A stretch of DNA of 34,932 nt from a virus: IMG/VR virus record IMGVR_UViG_3300034980_000222, positions 1 through 34,932 of that record. One strand, written 5' to 3'. Numbering within the stretch: position 1 is the stretch's first letter; the number at the start of each line of letters is the position of its first letter. Positions 1 to 8,256 of this stretch are shown piece after piece. Below the pieces are notes generated by a model that was not told where the DNA came from, searched no databases, and saw only the letters and a program-made list of their open reading frames with translations. Both the position numbers and the translations under genes were made by a program.

Positions 1-23
1 ATGTAACTATCTGTACATGAAAA

Positions 24-2099
24 ATGATCGCACAGAACGAATACGAAAAAACAGACAAGAGGCGAGCGTCACGACGCAACCGCGAGCGAGACCGTATTCG
101 GGAGGACAACGAATTGTGCCCATTGCCGCCAACGCGGAATACTGATCGTCGGGAATCCTGCCGATACAGTTTTCAGTTGTTCTGCGAAACGTACCTTGGC
201 GGGATATTCATCGACCCTTGGAGCGATTCGCACTTGGAGGCCATTCGCCGAATCGAGCTGGTGATTCTCAAGTGCCAGCTTTACGCTTTCGCAATGCCGC
301 GTGGATTCGGGAAAACTAGCCTATGCCTAGCCGCTTGTCTTTGGGCAATCCTCTATGGTCATTGCAAATGGGTTTGTATGGTTGCGGCAACTGGACCGGC
401 GGCGCTGACGTTGCTGGAAGATATCAAGGCGATTCTATCGGACAGTTCGACTTTGGCAGAAGACTTTCCTGAGGCGACTTGGCCAATGCAGATGTCAGAG
501 GATCAGGGCATTAAGGCGAAAAACCTTCGATGGAATGGCGAGCTAGCTGGCATGCGGACGAGTACGAAGCGTCTGGTTATGCCCGATATTCCAGGGGCGG
601 AGTGTGCCAATGCGATAATCACGGTGACTGGAATTCTGGGAAACATTCGCGGCCAACGGAAAGTAATCACGAGCGAAGATGGCGAAGTGACGATTCATCG
701 CCCAGATAGATTCCTCGTAGACGATCCGCAGACATACCAGTCAGCGACGAGCGAAGCGGACGTAAACAAGCGGCTCGGAATACTGGGAGCGGACATCAAA
801 AAGCTGGCTCGCCAAGGCCAGAGCATGGGGGGATTTGTCCCATGTACGGTGATTCGTCCCGATTGTATGGCTGACCAATTGCTTGATCGGGACAAATACC
901 CGGAATACCACGGGACGCGCACGAAACTGTTGACTAGGTTCCCCGATCGCATGGATTTGTGGGAACAGTACGACGACGTTAGGCGGATCGACTTGGCGGG
1001 AGGTGGCGATGGAAAGACGATGCCTTCCGAGTTCTTCGCCGAGAACATGGACGCGATGAAAGACGGGTCTGTCGTTGCGTGGCCGCATCTCAACATCGAT
1101 TACGGGTTGAGTGTGCTCCAGTATTGCATGCACAAGTTCTTAGAGGATCCTGCTGCGTTCTTCGCTGAAGACCAGAACGAACCGCAGATCCAGTCCGACG
1201 AAGACGAACAGCTTTTAGCCAAAGATGATATCGCGAAGCTGGCCAATGTATACGAGCAAGGGATCGCACCGGCATCTGCCGAGATCGTCACAGGCCATGT
1301 GGACGTCCAATTGCACTGCCTTTTCTATGCGATCGTGGCTTGGAAGGACGACGCGACCGGGTATATCCTTGAATATGGGACATGGCCAAAGCAACGAGCC
1401 CGGCATTTTGAGTACAAGAAAATCAGTAACACTCTTGAGAAGGCGTACCCTGGATTGAGCAGGGAAGCACGAATAAGAAAGGCGGTGGCTGAACTGACGA
1501 ACGACCTATGCAGCCGGGACTGGAAGAGTGACGATGGGACTACGAAGCGGGTTAAGCGGTTGCTGGTTGATTGCAACTGGATGACTGACGAGGTGTATAC
1601 GGAGTGCCGGGAATCAGAACACCGGGGTATCCTCATGCCAGCCAGAGGTAAATTTGTCGGTGCCGGAACGATGGAATTAAACGAGAACCAAAAGAAGGCG
1701 GCTGGTAAGAAGCTCGGATTGCATTGGCGAGTTGAGAAGTCTAATCGGATGCCGATTAAATCTTGCACGTTTGATACGAATTACTGGAAGTCGTGGATTC
1801 ACAATCGTTATGCCACGGATTCGAAGGAACGCGGATCGCTGACACTATTCAATGCCCCTGCAAGAGATCATGTCACGTTTGCGGCTCACCAGTGCGGCGA
1901 ATACCCAATTCGAACAGAGGGCCGAGGTAGGATCGTCTACGAATGGAAAGGGAGGCCAGGCCGCCCAGACAATCACTGGTTTGACAATATCGTAGGTGCA
2001 GCGGTTGCAGCTTCGATCGAGGGCATTCAGTTACGGGCAACTGGACCGGCACCGGAGCGGCCGAAACGGAAACGACGAGACAAGGTGCAATACTTATGA
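24..2099 (+). CDS. terL: Phage terminase large subunit (GpA-like packaging ATPase/nuclease)
   Basis: This is the DNA-packaging motor. It hydrolyses ATP to pump DNA through the portal and cuts the concatemer. The 691-aa length fits large terminases, especially the lambda GpA type. The ATPase domain has a Walker A-like PRGFGKTS at residues 92-99 and a Walker B-like FLVDDPQ at about 230-236. The C-terminal half carries spaced acidic residues typical of the RNase H-like nuclease: D427 in TGHVDVQ, D516 in LLVDCN and D654 in HWFDNIVGAA. The basic, charged N-terminus may contact the small subunit or DNA. No small terminase gene is visible upstream, because only 23 bases precede this gene. It overlaps the next gene by ATGA. 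The portal and protease downstream agree with the call. Confidence 0.93.
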   Translation: MIAQNEYEKTDKRRASRRNRERDRIREDNELCPLPPTRNTDRRESCRYSFQLFCETYLGGIFIDPWSDSHLEAIRRIELVILKCQLYAFAMPRGFGKTSLCLAACLWAILYGHCKWVCMVAATGPAALTLLEDIKAILSDSSTLAEDFPEATWPMQMSEDQGIKAKNLRWNGELAGMRTSTKRLVMPDIPGAECANAIITVTGILGNIRGQRKVITSEDGEVTIHRPDRFLVDDPQTYQSATSEADVNKRLGILGADIKKLARQGQSMGGFVPCTVIRPDCMADQLLDRDKYPEYHGTRTKLLTRFPDRMDLWEQYDDVRRIDLAGGGDGKTMPSEFFAENMDAMKDGSVVAWPHLNIDYGLSVLQYCMHKFLEDPAAFFAEDQNEPQIQSDEDEQLLAKDDIAKLANVYEQGIAPASAEIVTGHVDVQLHCLFYAIVAWKDDATGYILEYGTWPKQRARHFEYKKISNTLEKAYPGLSREARIRKAVAELTNDLCSRDWKSDDGTTKRVKRLLVDCNWMTDEVYTECRESEHRGILMPARGKFVGAGTMELNENQKKAAGKKLGLHWRVEKSNRMPIKSCTFDTNYWKSWIHNRYATDSKERGSLTLFNAPARDHVTFAAHQCGEYPIRTEGRGRIVYEWKGRPGRPDNHWFDNIVGAAVAASIEGIQLRATGPAPERPKRKRRDKVQYL

Positions 2100-2338
2100 G
2101 TAGCAAACAAACGAGTAAGCAAACTAAAAAACGTGGTCGTCCTCCTGGTGCAAAAACAGAGGATCGAATAATCGTCGTGGAACGGCCAGCAGTATGCCCC
2201 ATGTGCGGAAGTCCAGACCGCACGAAAAAGGAAACGATTAGGACGATGGAGCACGCCGGGCTCCACATCACATGGTCAAAAGTCGACTGTAATGATTGCC
2301 CGTCCCGGTATACGATCCGCTGCGAAAAGCCAGCTTAA
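2096..2338 (+). CDS. Small basic Zn-ribbon protein with AT-hook-like N-terminus
   Basis: This 80-aa protein starts on the ATGA overlapping the terminase stop. The N-terminus is Lys/Arg rich, with a KKRGRPPGA stretch resembling an AT-hook that could touch DNA. The C-terminal half has CPMCG and, about 30 residues later, CNDC, which together could form one four-Cys zinc ribbon. Its position between terminase and head genes suggests a role in packaging or head assembly. A small-terminase-like or DNA-bridging job is possible but not shown by the sequence. Family not recognised. Confidence 0.75.
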   Translation: MSSKQTSKQTKKRGRPPGAKTEDRIIVVERPAVCPMCGSPDRTKKETIRTMEHAGLHITWSKVDCNDCPSRYTIRCEKPA

Positions 2339-2395
2339 AATCGCAATGCTGTTTTCGTGTCTGGATTATGGATCTAGTTGGCAAATAATTCGGGT

Positions 2396-2632
2396 ATGGC
2401 AAGTCCCGATAGAGCAGCACAGATAAGCTTCGCGCGGCAGATGGTGTCGGCGTTGCGTACGGCACTTCTCGAAGCCGCAGCCAATGGCGGTGCGGTGTCG
2501 GTTAGTTTCGATGGCCAGTCGACGACCTGGAATCATTCAGCGGCTCGTGCTGAATTGGTCGCTTGGGAAAAGAAGCTCCATCGATTACAGCATGGTCGAG
2601 TCCGCACTATCAATCTGGATGGTGCCGGATGA
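2396..2632 (+). CDS. gpW-like head-tail connector protein
   Basis: This small protein of about 78 aa lies directly before the portal, the usual place of lambda gpW-type connectors. An N-terminal helix (FARQMVSALRTALLEAA) is followed by a strand pair (VSVSFDGQSTTW), a second helix (AARAELVAWEKKLHRLQ) and a short tail. This is the helix/hairpin/helix layout of gpW, which joins the portal-filled head to the tail. I chose ATG 2396; an in-frame TTG at 2378 would add six residues. Neither start has a good Shine-Dalgarno. The stop overlaps the portal start by ATGA. Confidence 0.7.
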   Translation: MASPDRAAQISFARQMVSALRTALLEAAANGGAVSVSFDGQSTTWNHSAARAELVAWEKKLHRLQHGRVRTINLDGAG

Positions 2633-4020
2633 TCACGCAACAAGACAGACCTGGTGTCTTCTCACGTTTGCGTGGAATGTTGGGATACGAGGCAGCCGAC
2701 CCAAGCCATAAACGCAGGGATCCCGGTCGACGAATTCGCAACAGCGATCAATCGACTACAGAGGGACAGCGGCGCCAGTTGATCAATAGTGCTGGCGACC
2801 TGCAACGCAATTTCGCCGTGGCTGCATGGGCTATCCGAAAGCATCTAGATTACGTTTCCAGTTTCAACTTTCAAGCTCGCACGGATAACCCGGAATTCAA
2901 CCGGCAGCTTGAGCAATTCGTTGCACGTTGGAGCACACGAAAACGTTTCGATGTAGCAGCCCGGCACAATCGGCGGCGATTCATCCGCATGGTTGAAGCC
3001 CGGCGCGTTGTCGATGGTGACGTATTCCTGATCAAGCAACGAGGCGGCCAGCTCCAAGCAATCGAAGCCGATCGAGTACGGACAGCGGACAGCATCCAAG
3101 ACCGCGTAGAAGGTGCCACGTATACGCACGGGATACGCGAAGGCCGAGGCGGACGACTGGCCGCAATTGCGGTTCATCAGCGAGGCGACCGGGGGCAAGG
3201 TTATACGTTCGAGCGAGAAATACGCGAAGCCAACGTATGCCAGCTCGCCTATTGGCAGGGCATGTCGAAGCGTGGAATCAGTCCGATAACGGCGGCCATC
3301 AACGAGTTTCAAGACGTCCGTGAAGTCAAGGATTATGCACGAGCGAAGGCCAAAGTGACTCAGTTATTCGCGTTGGCATTTAGCCGCGACGCGGACGACA
3401 ACGAGGAAACCGTAGGCGGTGGCTATGGTTCAATTGACTTTGGCAAAGGCCCGTTTTCAGTCGACCTAGACAGCGGCGACAAGATGGAGTTTTTGGAAAG
3501 CCGTCATCCCTCGACGGAGTTTCAGGCGTTCCTGCAAGTTTGCTTGATGGCGGCGTTGAAGTCCCTGGATATTCCATGGAGTTTTTACGACGAATCATTC
3601 ACCAACTTCTTCGGTTCGCGTGCGGCGTTGATGCACTATTTGACGTCGACCAAATCAAAACGCGAAGACCTTCAAGAGTTGCTCGACGAGCTAACCCGAT
3701 GGCGTGTTTCGCTGGCAATTGGGACAGGCGAAATCGTCTTGCCTGCCGGTGTAACACTCGCTTCTCTTCGATGGGAATGGGTGGCGGATGGTGTGCCCTG
3801 GTGGGATCCACTGAAAGACATCAAGGCCAACATCTTGGCGATTGAAGCCGGGCTAACAACGCGGAGCAAAGTGGTCAAGGAAGTCTACGGAGCTGAGTGG
3901 ACGGACACGATTGACCAACTGGCGATCGAGCAAAGATACGCAGCCGACAAAGAGGTTTCGCTATCCGTAACCATGGGAGATGCAGTCGATGAGTACGACA
4001 GCGACACCGGCGAAGCGTAG
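2629..4020 (+). CDS. Phage portal protein, lambda family
   Basis: The product is about 463 aa and forms the dodecameric portal ring at the capsid vertex, through which DNA enters and leaves. Lambda-family features include a polar N-terminus with DPSHKRRD, a central DADRVRT-like segment (IEADRVRTADSI), the FYDESFTNFFGSRAALMHYL helix region and the C-terminal WWDPLKDIKA..IEAGLTTRSKVVKEVYGAEW segment. The reading frame extends 22 codons upstream to 2563, but the ATGA overlap at 2629 is the natural start, because the upstream extension lies wholly inside the gpW-like gene. The last 32 bases overlap the protease gene in another frame. Confidence 0.92.
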   Translation: MITQQDRPGVFSRLRGMLGYEAADPSHKRRDPGRRIRNSDQSTTEGQRRQLINSAGDLQRNFAVAAWAIRKHLDYVSSFNFQARTDNPEFNRQLEQFVARWSTRKRFDVAARHNRRRFIRMVEARRVVDGDVFLIKQRGGQLQAIEADRVRTADSIQDRVEGATYTHGIREGRGGRLAAIAVHQRGDRGQGYTFEREIREANVCQLAYWQGMSKRGISPITAAINEFQDVREVKDYARAKAKVTQLFALAFSRDADDNEETVGGGYGSIDFGKGPFSVDLDSGDKMEFLESRHPSTEFQAFLQVCLMAALKSLDIPWSFYDESFTNFFGSRAALMHYLTSTKSKREDLQELLDELTRWRVSLAIGTGEIVLPAGVTLASLRWEWVADGVPWWDPLKDIKANILAIEAGLTTRSKVVKEVYGAEWTDTIDQLAIEQRYAADKEVSLSVTMGDAVDEYDSDTGEA

Positions 4021-5074
4021 TAACCTGTTTAGGTCGATCGCCCTCCGTGGTGCCCCTGAGCAAATCGATCGAGAGAACGGCGTATTGCATGGCGTCAAAG
4101 TAATCGAGCTTGGCCCGTTGAAAGACGGCGACCCACGTCCCTATTACGTCGACATGACGACCCTGGAACAAGTCGTAGAACTCGGCAACCGACCCAACAA
4201 GGGAATCAAGTCGCGGTTCACGCATCCAAACATGAGTGAAGACGGCCTAGGCAAACAGCTAGGCAAGCAAAAGAATTTCAGCATCCAAGGTAACGCGGCA
4301 ATCGCTGATTTTCATCTCGGATCGTCGGCCAGAAAAGAGCATTCAGATCATGTGTTTGACATGGCAGCGGAAGCGCCGGAAGACATCGGACTTTCCATCG
4401 TCGCGGTGTTTGACGACGAGGCGATGGAATCCGAAGCGAACGAAGACGGATTACAGCCGATTAGGTTGACTGGATTACGTGCCGTAGATTTCGTCGGTGA
4501 AGGTGCGGCAACGGATGGCCTATTTGACTTGGATGATCGCAGCGGAATTCCGGCAGCGGTTACACAGTTTTTAGATACGTATTTTGCGGATTCTGACCCC
4601 GAAGACGTGGCCGATCGTGCGCTAGGTCTGCTGAGACGGTATTACAGCCGCGATTTCTCACGAGGAGATTACGAGATGACGACACAAGCTCAAGCCCCTG
4701 CGGCACCAGTTGCCGAAACCGACGATTTCAACCGAGAACTTGGCCAGCGATACATTGCCGCATTTGGCGAAATCGGCGCGGCATGGTTTGTCGAAGGCAA
4801 GACTTTCGAGGACTGCTTCGCCTTGAAGATGGCCGACTTTGAAACGGCACTTGCCGCCAAGGATGATCAGATTGAACAGTTGCAAGTCCAGATCGAAGCG
4901 GCATTGGCTGCGGCCGGTGAAGCCGATCCATTGGACAGCACCGAAGGCGTCCAGTTGAGCGACGAAGACAACGCACTTGCAGCCAGAATCAAAGTACTGG
5001 TCGAGGAAGGCCATTCGCCGAATCGAGCCAAATTCATGGCGAATGCGGAAGCATCTAAGGTATCGCACAACTAG
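3989..5074 (+). CDS. Prohead protease fused to C-terminal scaffolding domain
   Basis: This 361-aa protein has two parts. Residues 1 to about 190 look like a phage prohead protease of the herpesvirus/HK97 type. KSRFTHPNMSEDGLGKQLG carries a candidate catalytic His and EDIGLSIVAVF a candidate catalytic Ser. The C-terminal 130 residues are acidic and helical (QIEQLQVQIEAALAAAGE) and look like a scaffold that fills the procapsid before being cleaved. The N-terminal part also contains VDFVGEGAATDGLFD, common in this family. ATG 3989 is preferred over ATG 3980 because GGGAG at 3975-3979 sits nine bases upstream of it. An internal start at 4676 probably makes the scaffold alone. Confidence 0.85.
   Translation: MSTTATPAKRSNLFRSIALRGAPEQIDRENGVLHGVKVIELGPLKDGDPRPYYVDMTTLEQVVELGNRPNKGIKSRFTHPNMSEDGLGKQLGKQKNFSIQGNAAIADFHLGSSARKEHSDHVFDMAAEAPEDIGLSIVAVFDDEAMESEANEDGLQPIRLTGLRAVDFVGEGAATDGLFDLDDRSGIPAAVTQFLDTYFADSDPEDVADRALGLLRRYYSRDFSRGDYEMTTQAQAPAAPVAETDDFNRELGQRYIAAFGEIGAAWFVEGKTFEDCFALKMADFETALAAKDDQIEQLQVQIEAALAAAGEADPLDSTEGVQLSDEDNALAARIKVLVEEGHSPNRAKFMANAEASKVSHN
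4676..5074 (+). CDS. Scaffolding protein made from an internal start within the protease gene
   Basis: An in-frame ATG at 4676 is preceded by GAGGAG (4662-4667) at eight bases, a stronger Shine-Dalgarno than that of the full-length gene. Translation from here gives 132 aa, MTTQAQAPAAPV..., with a Pro/Ala linker, a globular patch (NRELGQRYIAAFGEIGAAWFV) and a coiled-coil-like segment (AKDDQIEQLQVQIEAALAA). This mirrors the nested C/Nu3 arrangement of lambda, where the scaffold is the independently translated C-terminus of the protease. The product would co-assemble with the capsid protein and then be removed. Confidence 0.72.
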   Translation: MTTQAQAPAAPVAETDDFNRELGQRYIAAFGEIGAAWFVEGKTFEDCFALKMADFETALAAKDDQIEQLQVQIEAALAAAGEADPLDSTEGVQLSDEDNALAARIKVLVEEGHSPNRAKFMANAEASKVSHN

Positions 5075-5130
5075 CAGCCGAGCGGACTACCCGACAAGGA
5101 TAATTTAGAAACTACCTAGGAGACAAAGCC

Positions 5131-6057
5131 ATGGCTAACGCATGGAGAAGTACTGCGGACGTCGTCACGATGAATTCCGATCTTGGTTTCATTATTTCCG
5201 ATGTTTTAGACGGCGCCCCGTTGGTTGCTCAGATGGCAGCCCGGACAGCGATGAAAAACACGATCACCTATTCCAAGCGGACGGTTAACCCCGTGACAGC
5301 ATTCCGTGCGGAAAACGACGGATTGGAAAACACGGATTCGACGACCGTGGCAGTCACGACGACGTTGAAGATTCTGGATGCGTCGTTTTCGGTAGACGTT
5401 GCCGTAGCCGATGCTCGTGAAGACGGATGGGCAAGCGAAGTTTTCGATGAAGGCCAAGCACACCTGCGTCAAGCGATGGCAGAAGTCGAGAGCCAGATTT
5501 TTTACTCGACTGGCACCGGCGGCCAATCGGCGGGTTTTGTCGGCCTGAATACGCTATCCAACCTGGACGACATCGCAGATGCCCAAACAGTGAACGCTGG
5601 CGGGACAACCGCCACGACTGCATCCAGCGTTTACGCGATGCGATTCGGTGAGCGTGACGTCGAATTAGTTTGGGGTCAACGCGGCCAGCTCGCAATGGGC
5701 GACATGTCAGTCGTTCCGGTTGCTGGTGCAACTGGCACATTTCCGGCGTACTACACTCCGATTACCGGGCTCGTTGGCTTGAAAATCGGTGGTGTCTCTT
5801 CCGTAGTTCGCATCGTCAACGTGACAGCCGATTCGACAAAGACGCTGTCCGATGACCTGCTCGCAGAAGCAATAGTCACAATGGACGGTGGAGCCCCTGA
5901 CGCATTTGTGATGGGTAAGCGAAGTTTGCAACAGTTGCGAGCAAGCCGTACCGCGACGAATCCAACCGGGGCTCCGGCGCCGTTTCCCGTCGAAGCGTTT
6001 GGTGTTCCGATTATCGTTTCGCCACAGATCCTCGAAACCGAAGCATTGGCTACGTAA
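5131..6057 (+). CDS. Major capsid protein (HK97-fold type expected)
   Basis: A 308-aa protein directly after the protease/scaffold, with AGGAG at 5118-5122 as a strong Shine-Dalgarno, as expected for the most abundant virion protein. The sequence has the pattern of small HK97-fold capsid proteins: an N-terminal arm (WRSTADVVTMNSDLGFII), an E-loop-like strand region rich in Thr (TTVAVTTTLKILDASFSVDVAV), a long spine helix (EVFDEGQAHLRQAMAEVESQIFYSTG) and a C-terminal A-domain-like part with PDAFVMGKRSLQQLRASR and FGVPIIVSPQ. It is followed with no gap by the head-closure gene. The fold is inferred from context and pattern, not from an alignment. Confidence 0.87.
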   Translation: MANAWRSTADVVTMNSDLGFIISDVLDGAPLVAQMAARTAMKNTITYSKRTVNPVTAFRAENDGLENTDSTTVAVTTTLKILDASFSVDVAVADAREDGWASEVFDEGQAHLRQAMAEVESQIFYSTGTGGQSAGFVGLNTLSNLDDIADAQTVNAGGTTATTASSVYAMRFGERDVELVWGQRGQLAMGDMSVVPVAGATGTFPAYYTPITGLVGLKIGGVSSVVRIVNVTADSTKTLSDDLLAEAIVTMDGGAPDAFVMGKRSLQQLRASRTATNPTGAPAPFPVEAFGVPIIVSPQILETEALAT

Positions 6058-6435
6058 ATGGCTAGCTCGATGAAATCAGCAGCGTTGGCAGCCAACAAGG
6101 CGCAACGCTCGGCCGCCGGTGAGGCTATTACGTATAAGCGTGGCGTAAACAGCGTGTCATTAACTGCCGTGATTGGGACTTCTGGATTCGATCAGGTTGA
6201 CGCTATGGGAATAGTCGAGCGAATCGAGTCGCGGGACTATTTCATCGAAGCTGCAAAGTTGATTATTGATTCTGCGCTAATTCTGCCGGGGATTGGCGAT
6301 TCGATATTGGAAACGGTTGACGGCGTAACGTATACGTACGAAGTGATGACTCTCGATGGCCAACCGGCGTGGAGATACTCAGATCCATATCGGGATAAAT
6401 TGCGAATACACACAAAACAGATCGTGATTAGTTGA
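6058..6435 (+). CDS. Head closure / head-tail joining protein (FII-like position)
   Basis: A 125-aa product that starts at the base after the capsid stop codon. The second half is beta-rich with DSILETVDGVTYTYEVMTLDGQPAWRYSD, a pattern typical of phage head-closure proteins of the lambda gpFII type, which plug the portal complex and receive the tail. The function rests mainly on gene order (capsid, this gene, tail terminator, tail tube) and on the DG.xYEV..xxxxWRYSDP pattern. It ends in a TTGA overlap with the next gene. Confidence 0.6.
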   Translation: MASSMKSAALAANKAQRSAAGEAITYKRGVNSVSLTAVIGTSGFDQVDAMGIVERIESRDYFIEAAKLIIDSALILPGIGDSILETVDGVTYTYEVMTLDGQPAWRYSDPYRDKLRIHTKQIVIS

Positions 6436-6881
6436 GCGACATACTGACACTAAATGACGCAGTGGTGGACAGCTTGAATGGAGCTGTGTTTACCCCTACG
6501 TTTACGGCCGTGAAGTCGTATTTTCCGAGGACTAGCCGAACTGGCAGTGTACTCAGAGTATTTGTAATGCCGGTAGCTGACGAGGCTATCAAGTTACAAT
6601 CTCGTGAAAAAAAACAACAGCATGACTACAGTATCCAAGTCGGGATAATTTCACCTGTAGCTGTTGTTGATGGTGTGGTGGATGTTACGGAATTCGAGTC
6701 ATTAGTTAACCTGACGGAAGCTATAAAAGACCACGTAATCGGGGCGACTGATATCCTGTCGGAATCTGGAGTCAGTCTATTTCAAGTCGTGCATAATCCA
6801 ATTTGGGACCAATCGATTCTGTCGGAAACCAACGAGTATCGATCGGCTCCTGTTTTTCAATTTCGCGTCATAAGATCTTAG
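6432..6881 (+). CDS. Tail completion/terminator protein (gpU-like position)
   Basis: A 149-aa product starting with TTG that overlaps the previous stop (TTGA), so it is probably translationally coupled. An N-terminal helix (LNDAVVDSLNGAVF) is followed by strands (VLRVFVMPV, HDYSIQVGIISPV), a helix (EFESLVNLTEAIKDHVIG) and C-terminal strands (EYRSAPVFQFRVIRS). This layout and size match phage minor proteins that cap the head-proximal end of the tail tube. Position between the head-closure gene and the tail tube supports it. The Lys-rich LQSREKKQQHDY stretch is unexplained. Confidence 0.6.
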   Translation: MSDILTLNDAVVDSLNGAVFTPTFTAVKSYFPRTSRTGSVLRVFVMPVADEAIKLQSREKKQQHDYSIQVGIISPVAVVDGVVDVTEFESLVNLTEAIKDHVIGATDILSESGVSLFQVVHNPIWDQSILSETNEYRSAPVFQFRVIRS

Positions 6882-6894
6882 AGGAGATATTTAG

Positions 6895-7356
6895 ATGGCA
6901 TTCCATGGCGTGATGGGTAAAAACGCAATCGCAGCATACAATTCCGCGACGTATAGTTCCCCTACTTGGGTGACGATCGTAGCGGTTCGTGATGTGAGCG
7001 TTTCGCTCGGAAAAAACATGGGCACCGTTACCAGTCGGGAAACGGACTGGGAGTTAAAGGGTGCCGGATTCAAGACAGCATCCGTGACGTTCGGTTATCT
7101 ACATGAGCCGACTACGGATACCGTATTTGATGCGTTGCTAGACAGCTACATCGCAGATACTCCGGTCGACATGATATTTTCGGATGGTGCCGTTGCGACA
7201 ACCGGCAACCAAGGACTACGGGCTCATTTCATCGTATCGGACATGAGCCAATCGCAGGATATGGAAGAACCGTTAATGTTTGATTTTACGATTGACGTGA
7301 CGCGTTTTGACGATTCAGGGACACTACGAAATCCGCAATGGTGGAGTGCTTCATAA
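6895..7356 (+). CDS. Major tail tube protein
   Basis: A 153-aa protein with a strong GAGGAGA Shine-Dalgarno at about 6881-6887. The sequence has the hallmarks of siphovirus tube proteins: VRDVSVSLGKNMGTVTSRETDWELKGAGFKTASVTFGYLHEP, where the tube inner strands and a Glu-Thr-Asp turn occur, then a helix (DTVFDALLDSYIADTPVDMIF) and strands ending in FDFTIDVTRFDDSG. It stacks as hexamers to form the DNA channel of the tail. It is followed at once by the tail-assembly chaperone genes and then the tape measure, the standard order. Confidence 0.82.
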   Translation: MAFHGVMGKNAIAAYNSATYSSPTWVTIVAVRDVSVSLGKNMGTVTSRETDWELKGAGFKTASVTFGYLHEPTTDTVFDALLDSYIADTPVDMIFSDGAVATTGNQGLRAHFIVSDMSQSQDMEEPLMFDFTIDVTRFDDSGTLRNPQWWSAS

Positions 7357-7523
7357 TGGAAAACAGTATCGAAGAAACATTGAAAGTTATTCGCAAAGGC
7401 TGCGAAGAGGCCGCGAAGAAAAAAGGACGATTGGTCAGCGTTTTGGCGTCTGATGTGGTTGCTATCATTGACCATTTGGAGTCCAAGTCTGGTGGCAAAG
7501 TCCCGAAGGAGAATAAATCCTAA
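7356..7523 (+). CDS. Small protein between tail tube and tail chaperone
   Basis: A 55-aa, Lys-rich, mostly helical product (SIEETLKVIRKGCEEAAKKKGRLVSVLASDVVAIIDHLES). ATG 7356 overlaps the tube stop (TAATG) and is preceded by GGTGGAG; an in-frame ATG at 7338 would give 61 aa but lies inside the tube gene. It ends in a TAATG overlap with the chaperone gene, so all three are probably co-translated. It may be a tail assembly accessory factor, but the family is not recognised. Confidence 0.65.
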   Translation: MENSIEETLKVIRKGCEEAAKKKGRLVSVLASDVVAIIDHLESKSGGKVPKENKS

Positions 7524-7978
7524 TGACGAGTTTTCGGGGGAACGATGGAAGCGAATGGCCAATTGTGATAAGCACGGCTACGCTCATACGATTGCGAGAG
7601 GCAATAGACGTTGACTTGATGAAGGTGGTTGACGGTGAGCTACTCCAGCAACTGTACGAGGACCCAGAGTTGTTGTCCAAGGTGGTATTTCACGTGTGCC
7701 AGCCGGAATCGGGATTTGCCGAGTTCGCGGAACTATTCAGCGGTGACGCACTCGACAGCGCACACGATGCCTTGATGGAGGGCCTCCTCTCTTTTTTCCC
7801 GAAAGCTCATCGCGAGACACTCGAAGCGATTCTAAGGACGTCGAGAGAGGGACAGGCGAAGGTCATGAAGGTCCTGAACGGTCCAGCGGTGAGCGAGGCG
7901 ATGACGAAGGAACTGGACGAATTGGAGGAAAAACTCCTAGCAACTCTTGGATCGCATGGAAGCGAATCTATCAACTAG
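7523..7978 (+). CDS. Tail assembly chaperone, short form (lambda G-like)
   Basis: A 151-aa product in the invariant position between tail tube and tape measure. It starts with strands (SFRGNDGSEWPIVISTATLIRLREA) and continues as helices, with an acidic C-terminus (TKELDELEEKLLATLGSHGSE). In lambda-like phages this short form and a frameshifted long form coat the tape measure during tail assembly and are absent from the virion. The -1 frame is open from 7747 and continues past this stop to 8256, so a programmed frameshift is expected. Confidence 0.78.
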   Translation: MTSFRGNDGSEWPIVISTATLIRLREAIDVDLMKVVDGELLQQLYEDPELLSKVVFHVCQPESGFAEFAELFSGDALDSAHDALMEGLLSFFPKAHRETLEAILRTSREGQAKVMKVLNGPAVSEAMTKELDELEEKLLATLGSHGSESIN

Positions 7979-8256
7979 CTGGAATCGTAGGCGTCGATCC
8001 TGCCCCGTTTTCATTGCGTCAGTTGACGTGGATGGCGGATACGAAGATGGCTCGTGACTGGGATCACACTGCAACGCTAGCCTGTTACATAATTCGCATG
8101 AACGGCGACCCTAAAAAAGTCAAGTCGATAACTCCCCAATCACTCCATCCCTACGAGTCTAAAAAACGCCGTAGGGCCGGTAGTGGAATCGGCATCACTG
8201 CCGGAAATATACACATCCTGAAGAGGATTTTCGTCGATGGTTTTCCCAAGGATTAA
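7523..8256 (+). CDS. Tail assembly chaperone, long form by -1 frameshift (lambda GT-like)
   Basis: The frame one base back from the short chaperone is open without stops from 7747 to 8256. Close to the end of the short form it reads PSNSWIAWKRIYQLAGIVGV, then DPAPFSLRQLTWMADTKMAR, DWDHTATLACYIIRMNGDPK and KVKSITPQSLHPY. These are the typical features of the T-like half: an aromatic helix, WxHTA and DPKK. No start codon with a ribosome site is seen at its beginning, so it is best read as the frameshifted extension. The fusion would be about 244 aa. The joined coordinates assume a -1 slip at 7927-7933 or at 7792-7798. Confidence 0.75.
7792..7798 (+). other. Candidate slippery heptamer T TTT TTC
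   Basis: In the frame of the short tail chaperone this reads T TTT TTC, a perfect X XXY YYZ heptamer for a -1 shift. A slip here would replace the last 59 codons of the short form by a hydrophilic stretch before reaching the T-like domain. That stretch looks like off-frame translation, which argues against this site being the one used. Confidence 0.45.
7927..7933 (+). other. Candidate slippery site G GAA AAA near end of short chaperone
   Basis: In frame this reads G GAA AAA at codons 136-137 of 151. The A-site AAA re-pairs perfectly after a -1 shift, while the P-site GAA re-pairs poorly on GGA. The site is less canonical than T TTT TTC, but it sits where lambda-like G/T shifts normally occur. 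It would join the acidic chaperone C-terminus directly to KTPSNSWIAWKRIYQLAG. Confidence 0.45.

Noticed and set aside
695-1133. - strand frames inside the terminase gene
   Set aside because: They are opposite a well-supported gene, lack ribosome sites and have no recognisable domains.
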